A DNA stretch of 12,191 nucleotides from NCBI GenBank assembly GCA_012270265.1, contig JAAXIR010000051.1, positions 1-12,191 of the forward strand, read 5' to 3'. A program made the translations under genes and the position numbers. The notes under the pieces are model-generated. The model worked only from the letters and a program-made list of their open reading frames with translations, was not told the origin of the DNA and did not search any database. Origin of the DNA: Candidatus Poseidoniales archaeon. Lineage in GTDB: Archaea > Thermoplasmatota > Poseidoniia > Poseidoniales > Poseidoniaceae. Below are positions 7,417 to 12,191 of the stretch, in pieces; the first letter of the stretch is position 1, and each line of letters starts with the position of its first letter.

Positions 7417-9702
7417 TTATTCCTCTTCTGACGAATCGACTGGATTGGTGAGAGAGACCTCAATCCATTTTGATGTAGGTGTGTTGGAGATGGTGGCAGT
7501 CGATTCAAGAGGTACGAGTTCGTTCGCTTCCGGGAAATATGCTGCTAGATTTCGACGAGGGATCTCATAAGGCACAACAATCCACTGTTTTGAGTGACGT
7601 TTTGTTCCTAGGAAATGGCTGGTAATGTCCACAATATCTCTGGTTTTTAGTCCATATTCGCTCATATCAAGTGCGTTCATGAAAAGTACTCGACGATTCC
7701 CATGAATGCCTCTGTACCTGTCATGCAGTCCGTAGATCGTTGTGTTGTATTGATCGTGGCTGCGAATTGTCATTAACACAAAACGGTCTTCTGACAATGT
7801 TACATCAGGCAAGGAATGTACAGTGAATGAAGCCTTGCTCGATGGGGTCGAAAACTCACAAGAATCTCTCGGTGGATTCGGTAACAGAAATCCGGACGGT
7901 TTACGTACTCGTTCGTTGTAATTTTCAAACCCATTCAAAGCCTTTGACATAATATCCCGAATTGAATCGTAATTACCAATGCATGATGCCCAATCGAGAA
8001 CATCTGGACAAAGTAATTGTCCAAGTTGTGCGACAAGCGCAGGTTCACTCATCAATCCATTTGAAACTGGTTTGAGATTACCCTTCGAACGATGAACCAC
8101 GCCCATTGAGTTTTCAACGGTGACAAATTGCCCTCCTGATGATTGAATGTCCAATTCAGTGCGCCCAATAACAGGTAAAATCAGAGCTGTTTTTCCTTTG
8201 ACAAGGTGGCTACGATTCAGTTTTGTTGAAATCTGGACGGTCAAACCAACTGTTTGAATGGCCTTTGCAGTGCTTGGAGTGTCAGGTGTTGCGGATAAGA
8301 AATTGCCACCCATACAGATGAGAACGTCAACGTCACCATTTTCCATTGCGTGAATTGAATGGACAACATCGTAACCGTGTTTTCGTGGTAATTCAAATTG
8401 CAATCCTTGTTCTAATTTAGCAAGAAATGATTCGCTCGGAGCCTCCCAAATACCAACTGTCCGATCCCCTTGAACATTCGAATGGCCGCGGACTGGACAA
8501 AGGCCTGCACCAGGCCGACCGATATGACCGCCCATGAGGAGGAGGTTAACGACCTCCTGAATGACTGCGACTCCGTTTTTGTGCTGTGTCAAACCCATTG
8601 CCCAACAAGCGATGGTTGCTCTGGAGTCAGCGCACATTTGTGCAATTTCGTTAATCATCTCACGCTCGATTCCAGAATCATGAACAATTTGTTGCCAGTC
8701 TTGGGAGGCTAATCCCGATTCAAATTCTCCAAACGCCTCTGTCTTGGTGGCAATAAAATCTCGGTCGATTGCACCCAAGGACAGGAGTTGCTTCATGACA
8801 CCCTTCAGGAGTGCAGCATCACCACCAATGCGCACAGGAACATGTAGGTCGGCTAATTGTGTCGACTTAACGTCACCCGTCATGTAATCCTGAGGATGTT
8901 TAAATCGCTTCAATCCCGTTTCTGGTAGCGGATTAATGCTGATGATTTTCGCACCCTTTTTCTTTGCATCGCGCAATGCAGTCAACATTCGCGGATGATT
9001 CGTCCCAGGATTTTGACCGATAACGAGAATCAGATCAGAATGATTGAAATCCTCGAGATGGACAGTCCCTTTTCCTATGCCAATGGTTTGTGTCAAAGCC
9101 TTTCCACTTGATTCGTGACACATATTCGAGCAATCGGGCAAGTTGTTTGTTCCCAATGCTCGGACCAATGCTTGGTATAGGAATGCTGCCTCATTCGATG
9201 TTCTGCCAGAGGTGTAGTAAACGCCACGTTCTGGGGAATGCATAGACTGAATTGTGGAAGCTATGTGCCGCAAAGCAGCGTCCCAATCGATTGGAGTATA
9301 ATGAGACGCATTGGGCTCCAAAATCATAGGTTGAGCAATCCGACCTTGACTGTTCAACCAATAATCAGATTTTTTCAGGAGTTCGTCAACGGAGTATTTC
9401 TCGAAAAAGGACGCATTGACGTTCGCTTTCATTGCTTCATCTGCAACCGCTTTGGCACCATTTTGGCAAAATTCGAATGAGGTACGATGGTCAGGGTCTG
9501 GCCAAGCACATCCTGGACAGTCAAAACCATCTTTTTGATTCACCATGAGAAGTGATCGCACGGTCCTTGTTACACCCATTTTACGAATACCATGATTCAT
9601 CGAAGAGATTGCAGCAGGAACACCAGCAGCAGTGGATTTGACTTTTGATAGTCGCAACCGATTGGAATCGAGAGGCGTCCTACCATCCACGCTCTTCTTC
9701 AT
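7417..9702 (-). CDS. FdhF/YdeP family molybdopterin oxidoreductase
   Basis: A 761-aa member of the bis-MGD oxidoreductase superfamily, close to the YdeP branch rather than classical formate dehydrogenases. Diagnostic blocks are GFDCPGCAWPDP (59-70) and FEFCQNGAKAV (77-87), giving Cys62, Cys65 and Cys79; YYTSGRTSNEAAFLYQ (162-177); CSNMCHESS (191-199); IGQNPGTNHPRMLT (228-241); MGLTQHKNGV (369-378); and PGAGLCPVRGHSNVQGDRTV (397-416). Cys195 sits where formate dehydrogenases carry the Sec or Cys that ligates Mo/W, so the metal ligand is probably Cys (inferred by alignment by eye). The C-terminal molybdopterin-binding domain is visible around 640-750 (SHDQYNTTIYGLHDRYRG, 648-665). No twin-arginine signal is seen, so it is probably cytoplasmic. 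E. coli YdeP is linked to acid resistance, but the reaction is unproven; formate oxidation should not be assumed. fdhD lies 48 bases upstream. No electron-transfer subunit is in the window. Confidence 0.92.
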   Translation of the reverse strand: MKKSVDGRTPLDSNRLRLSKVKSTAAGVPAAISSMNHGIRKMGVTRTVRSLLMVNQKDGFDCPGCAWPDPDHRTSFEFCQNGAKAVADEAMKANVNASFFEKYSVDELLKKSDYWLNSQGRIAQPMILEPNASHYTPIDWDAALRHIASTIQSMHSPERGVYYTSGRTSNEAAFLYQALVRALGTNNLPDCSNMCHESSGKALTQTIGIGKGTVHLEDFNHSDLILVIGQNPGTNHPRMLTALRDAKKKGAKIISINPLPETGLKRFKHPQDYMTGDVKSTQLADLHVPVRIGGDAALLKGVMKQLLSLGAIDRDFIATKTEAFGEFESGLASQDWQQIVHDSGIEREMINEIAQMCADSRATIACWAMGLTQHKNGVAVIQEVVNLLLMGGHIGRPGAGLCPVRGHSNVQGDRTVGIWEAPSESFLAKLEQGLQFELPRKHGYDVVHSIHAMENGDVDVLICMGGNFLSATPDTPSTAKAIQTVGLTVQISTKLNRSHLVKGKTALILPVIGRTELDIQSSGGQFVTVENSMGVVHRSKGNLKPVSNGLMSEPALVAQLGQLLCPDVLDWASCIGNYDSIRDIMSKALNGFENYNERVRKPSGFLLPNPPRDSCEFSTPSSKASFTVHSLPDVTLSEDRFVLMTIRSHDQYNTTIYGLHDRYRGIHGNRRVLFMNALDMSEYGLKTRDIVDITSHFLGTKRHSKQWIVVPYEIPRRNLAAYFPEANELVPLESTATISNTPTSKWIEVSLTNPVDSSEEE

Positions 9703-9750
9703 GTTTGACGGAAATCAATCGGCTTCATCAATGCTTGGAGGTTTACAGCC

Positions 9751-10530
9751 TCAATATCCTACTTTCCAAGCCCCTCGTTCAGTAACGAAACCGTATAAGG
9801 CTACGTTATGTTCGCGTGCCAAATTTACCGCTGCAGATGAAAATGCACCAAGGGATGCAATGGCTGGGATTCCAACTCGTACACATTTTGCTACAATGTC
9901 CCAACCACATCTTCCTGATAAGAGGAGCATAGAATGCTCGAAAATTGTTGAGTTGGATAGGATGGCTTTGCCGATGGTTTTGTCCACGGCATTATGACGC
10001 CCAATATCTTCTGATACATGATCGATCGATCCATCAACTGAGAAGAGTGCTGTTCCATGACAGCCACCACTTTGTTGGAAGAGTGGCATTGAATGTGTCA
10101 GGAGTTCTAATGCGTTCGTGAGCAGCGGGAATTCAATGTCTGTAAATCTTGAATCGTGCTTAAGTGGTTTGTCGCGGGCAACGGTCAAATTCGGATGATT
10201 GCAAGCCCCACAAGAACTTGTGACAATCCGTTGCCGTGGTTCAATGGTTACACAGCCATCGTAGAGCACTTGAAGACCAGAATTGTCTTGAATTTGGATA
10301 CAATCAACTGTTGGTTTTTGATCGATATAACCTTCTGAGTAAAGATGCCCGGCATGGAGTTCAATGAGATCGGTCGGAGTTGCTAACAACGTGGTATAGA
10401 CTTCAAAATGCCCTTGTTTGTTTAGCGCATGTAATTCAACAGCAACCTCTTTCACAACTGTTTCTTTTTGTATCGTGGCCCCATTGTCTGAAAGCCGCAT
10501 CAATGGTAGTTCAGTGTATGCGTCATTCAT
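9751..10530 (-). CDS. fdhD: FdhD sulfurtransferase for molybdenum cofactor
   Basis: FdhD moves sulfur from a cysteine desulfurase to the Mo-bisMGD cofactor of formate-dehydrogenase-type enzymes, which are inactive without it. The 259-aa product is a normal length. The mobile-loop CxxC motif is SSCGACNH (Cys107 and Cys110), matching the functional Cys pair of E. coli FdhD. Other family blocks are ATPTDLIELHAGHLYSEGYI (50-69), GGCHGTALFS (155-164), EDIGRHNAVDK (174-184) and a C-terminal LSGRCGWDIVAK (204-215) followed by IASLGAFSSAAVNLA. The start ATG (10528-10530) overlaps the end of tsr3 by eight bases (ATGAATGA), with GGAG four bases upstream, so translation is probably coupled. A start at codon 11 is possible. 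The adjacent FdhF/YdeP-like enzyme is the obvious client. Confidence 0.95.
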   Translation of the reverse strand: MNDAYTELPLMRLSDNGATIQKETVVKEVAVELHALNKQGHFEVYTTLLATPTDLIELHAGHLYSEGYIDQKPTVDCIQIQDNSGLQVLYDGCVTIEPRQRIVTSSCGACNHPNLTVARDKPLKHDSRFTDIEFPLLTNALELLTHSMPLFQQSGGCHGTALFSVDGSIDHVSEDIGRHNAVDKTIGKAILSNSTIFEHSMLLLSGRCGWDIVAKCVRVGIPAIASLGAFSSAAVNLAREHNVALYGFVTERGAWKVGY

Positions 10531-11065
10531 CCTGCTCCACCTCTATATCAAAAAACTCAAACTGGAGTGATACGAGTTCAGCAGAACTTTTCGCTTCAGC
10601 ATACGCTTCAAGAGGCTCCTTATTGAGTTCGAGAAACCGTTCACCCCACCTAAACTTACTCAACAATTCCTTGCATTGATCCACTCGTCCTAACAAGTAC
10701 AACGACGCTGCGAGGGCGTCAACAGTTGCCCGTTTTCCAGGCTTCACCCAATTCACTGGATTTGCTGCCAAAAGCAATGGCAACATGCGAGGTTGCAACC
10801 GTGTACGACGCATGACGTGTTCAACGGATTCTTCAATTTGTGCCCAAGAACAATCGAGTCCAACCAATGCACCATGTGAGTCAAAAATTTCACGATCTTC
10901 AGGCCCTAGGACTATACCGCAAATTGGCTCCAGAATGCTTCCATTTTTCGGACGCCGCCTGAAATCCTTTTGCAATCGAAGCAATTCATCCTTCGATGCA
11001 CGCACGGCTGTATTCTTTTTTGGGTCATCTTGTGCAAGCCAAATTGCATGAACAGGAATGTCCAT
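10523..11065 (-). CDS. tsr3: Tsr3-type rRNA aminocarboxypropyltransferase
   Basis: Tsr3 transfers the 3-amino-3-carboxypropyl group of SAM to a hypermodified (pseudo)uridine in helix 31 of small-subunit rRNA, a late step of 40S/30S maturation in eukaryotes and archaea. The 180-aa protein has the compact archaeal layout: an N-terminal RLI-like part with DDPKKNT (13-19), then GPEDREI (54-60), GLDCSWAQI (69-77), LPLLLAANPVNWVKPGK (95-111), a helix with TVDALAASLYLLG (114-126) and FRWGERFLELN (138-148). The AANPVN and DCSW segments are the most family-specific. Most relatives, as I recall them, have Cys after DPKK where this has Asn18. It starts four bases after the MBF1 stop; GGTGA overlapping that stop serves as ribosome binding site. 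The neighbouring MBF1 is also a gene-expression factor, so the pair makes functional sense, unlike the downstream fdhD. Confidence 0.9.
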   Translation of the reverse strand: MDIPVHAIWLAQDDPKKNTAVRASKDELLRLQKDFRRRPKNGSILEPICGIVLGPEDREIFDSHGALVGLDCSWAQIEESVEHVMRRTRLQPRMLPLLLAANPVNWVKPGKRATVDALAASLYLLGRVDQCKELLSKFRWGERFLELNKEPLEAYAEAKSSAELVSLQFEFFDIEVEQDE

Positions 11066-11069
11066 GCAC

Positions 11070-11561
11070 TCACCGTAAGTCTTTGAGATAATCTCCGATA
11101 GTCATCCCACGACTGTTCGAAGATTGACCGATCATCGATTGGTGATCACTGCTAGCTTCAACCATTAACTCAATCCCAAGAATCATCTCAAACTTTTTGA
11201 TGACAGAATCTGCAGGGGGTTTGCCCGATTCTGCAGATTTAATCACGTTTACAGTTTCGGCCATCCGTTGACCCAACTGAGCTTGAGTCCAGCCTTTGTT
11301 TTCACGAGCGGTTAGAATCAATTTAGCAAAGTTGTCGGCTAATTCTTTCTCTTGCTTACTCATGATGTTGTTCCTATTGAATCGCCGTTGGTTCTGTTTT
11401 CCAGCGGGCCTTCGCCGAGCTTGGGCCAAGCCAGGTGCTTCTTGTTTTGGCTCGAGGTTCATTTGCCCTATACACTTCTGGCAAATCGCCAACATCGCTT
11501 TGTTGACGCGATGTTCCCGAGTTGAGACTTTCGTTGCACCACACAATTCGCAATCGCCCAT
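11070..11561 (-). CDS. mbf1: Archaeal multiprotein bridging factor 1 (zinc ribbon plus HTH)
   Basis: MBF1 is a conserved archaeal/eukaryotic helix-turn-helix protein; in archaea it is associated with ribosomes and translation rather than with a proven coactivator role. The 163-aa product has the archaeal domain order. An N-terminal zinc ribbon has Cys4-x2-Cys7 and Cys27-x2-Cys30 (CELCG and CQKC). A basic linker rich in Arg, Lys and Gln follows (about 46-66). An XRE-type HTH spans about 79-133 (ARENKGWTQAQLGQRM, then IKSAESGKPPADSVIKKFE). The C-terminal tail ends in MTIGDYLKDLR, as in many archaeal MBF1 proteins. It opens the five-gene minus-strand run and is divergent from PAN. The ATG at 11559-11561 keeps the complete zinc ribbon; GGGGAT just upstream is a weak ribosome site. 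Confidence 0.93.
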   Translation of the reverse strand: MGDCELCGATKVSTREHRVNKAMLAICQKCIGQMNLEPKQEAPGLAQARRRPAGKQNQRRFNRNNIMSKQEKELADNFAKLILTARENKGWTQAQLGQRMAETVNVIKSAESGKPPADSVIKKFEMILGIELMVEASSDHQSMIGQSSNSRGMTIGDYLKDLR

Positions 11562-11669
11562 CGTATCCCCATGAATCGCTTACATCGACAATTGATGAAC
11601 CCTTCGCTGTTGTCTCGAAAAATAAACGATGAGTTGATACACTGCTGGCTCAAGGAAGACTTGATTGCG
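11562..11669. promoter_or_regulatory. Divergent promoter region MBF1 / PAN with AT-rich box
   Basis: The 108 bases between the MBF1 start and the preferred PAN start contain one clear AT-rich box at 11617-11626 (GAAAAATAAA on the plus strand, TTTATTTTTC on the minus strand). As a TATA-like element it would place initiation about 25 bases away on either side: near 11645-11655 for PAN and near 11590-11595 for MBF1. Both leave a short leader before the respective ATG. AAGGAAG at 11651-11657 may be the PAN ribosome site. The assignment rests on composition and spacing only. Confidence 0.3.
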
Positions 11670-12146
11670 ATGGGCACGGATGTGGACCGAACTTCAGACT
11701 CTGTGAACAATCATAGGGACGATGACTTCCTGAAACTTGAGACAGAATTTCGACGTTTGCAAGAAAAAACCCAAGAGTTGATCAGCGAGAGAACCCACAT
11801 CGAATCCGAACTTCGTAACGTCAAAAAACAAGCAGGCCGCCTCGAAGAAGAAGTACGCCACCTCCGTGCGCACCCACTCATTGTCGGAACGTTGCAAGAT
11901 GTTCTAGATCCTGAAAGAGCCATTGTTCGTTCTTCCAATGGTACTGTGTTTCAAGTATCTCTTAACCAACGAATCGAGCCTGAACTTCTTAAGCCAGGAA
12001 CACGAGTTGCACTCAATCAAGATACGCTCTCACTCGTCGAGGTCCTTCATGATGCATGGGATCCAATCGTAAGCGGGTCAGAAATGGTTGAAAAACCTGA
12101 CATAACGTACGATATGGGCGCAGGTTTGGATGATGAAATCGTATAG
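11670..12146 (+). CDS. pan: Proteasome-activating nucleotidase, N-terminal part, interrupted by in-frame TAG
   Basis: PAN is the hexameric AAA+ ATPase that unfolds proteins and feeds them into the archaeal 20S proteasome, like the Rpt ring of the 26S proteasome. The visible 158 residues hold an N-terminal coiled coil (about 20-66, heptad-rich with many Glu/Leu/Arg), then the OB-fold domain: PLIVGTLQDVLD (69-80), AIVRSSNGTVFQVSL (84-98), LLKPGTRVALNQDTLSLVEVL (107-127). Next come DPIVSGSEMVEKPDITY (131-147) and the entry to the AAA+ module. The frame then meets TAG at 12144-12146, yet PAN-like sequence goes on in the same frame to the window edge. The usual 'DIGGLD' before that point reads MGAGLD here. 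Full-length PAN is ~400 aa. I chose the ATG at 11670; the ATG at 11571 would add 33 residues and leave only nine bases to MBF1. It may be a pseudogene, a sequence error or a recoded gene. Confidence 0.85.
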   Translation: MGTDVDRTSDSVNNHRDDDFLKLETEFRRLQEKTQELISERTHIESELRNVKKQAGRLEEEVRHLRAHPLIVGTLQDVLDPERAIVRSSNGTVFQVSLNQRIEPELLKPGTRVALNQDTLSLVEVLHDAWDPIVSGSEMVEKPDITYDMGAGLDDEIV

Positions 12147-12191
12147 GTACGAGAAGCGTATGAAATTCCGCAAACCAAACCTCACCAGTTA
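12147..12191 (+). other. PAN reading frame continuing past the TAG
   Basis: Translated in the same frame after the TAG, the last 45 bases give VREAYEIPQTKPHQL. This follows the PAN pattern at the start of the AAA+ domain (typical: a 'VREAVELPLxxPELF'-like block, just before the glycine-rich 'PPKGVLLYGPPGTGKT'). Conserved positions are V-R-E-A, E, P, P and the closing hydrophobic residue. The frame is still open at the window edge, so the Walker A region must lie outside. Confidence 0.7.

Noticed and set aside
9632..9997. 121-codon plus-strand open frame across the fdhD/FdhF junction
   Set aside because: Covers the ends of two clear minus-strand genes and shows no protein family features.
12144..12146. 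Pyrrolysine at the PAN amber codon
   Set aside because: TAG also ends the peptidase gene (6182-6184), where readthrough would reach TGA after four codons. No pyl genes are visible in the window, so a mutation or sequence error is simpler. Not excluded, only unsupported.
1..12191. Defence island, mobile element, CRISPR array or novel multi-gene system
   Set aside because: All genes belong to recognisable metabolic, transport or information-processing families, except the partly known DUF835 protein. No integrase, transposase, nuclease, toxin or direct-repeat array is visible on either strand.

Overview
The window reads as a compact archaeal chromosome segment. An archaeal MBF1 (zinc ribbon plus HTH), a Tsr3-type rRNA acp-transferase, the N-terminal part of a proteasome-activating nucleotidase (PAN) and a DUF835-type protein all point to Euryarchaeota. 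The DUF835 protein and the gene content suggest a marine Thermoplasmatota-like lineage (Marine Group II/III); that placement is inferred from memory of gene families, not from a database search. There is no gene-free stretch longer than about 105 bases, and I see no tRNA, rRNA, CRISPR array, IS element or prophage.

Layout from left to right. (1) 3-638, plus strand: 3' part of a DUF835 protein with a helical C-terminal module. (2) 630-4200, minus strand: hutU-hutH, a two-gene unit with one base between the genes, encoding the first two steps of histidine degradation (histidine to urocanate to imidazolonepropionate). The urocanase is the long (~670 aa) form. (3) 4304-6184, plus strand: a membrane-anchored S15/CocE-type serine peptidase with a complete Ser-Asp-His set, divergent from hutU. 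(4) 6147-11561, minus strand: a five-gene run in the order MBF1, tsr3, fdhD, FdhF/YdeP-like molybdopterin oxidoreductase, MFS transporter, with junctions of 4, -8, 48 and 10 bases. (5) 11670 to the window end, plus strand: start of a PAN gene, divergent from MBF1 and interrupted by an in-frame TAG at 12144-12146.

How the genes fit together. The peptidase and hutUH could form a small protein-to-amino-acid scavenging set: peptides are cleaved outside the cell and histidine is then deaminated and hydrated inside. FdhD is the sulfurtransferase that activates FdhF-type molybdenum enzymes, so fdhD next to the oxidoreductase is a functional pair. MBF1, Tsr3 and PAN are information-processing and protein-quality genes.

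The observation most worth checking is the amber codon in PAN, because recognisable PAN sequence continues in the same frame after it. I found no convincing new defence or mobile system here.
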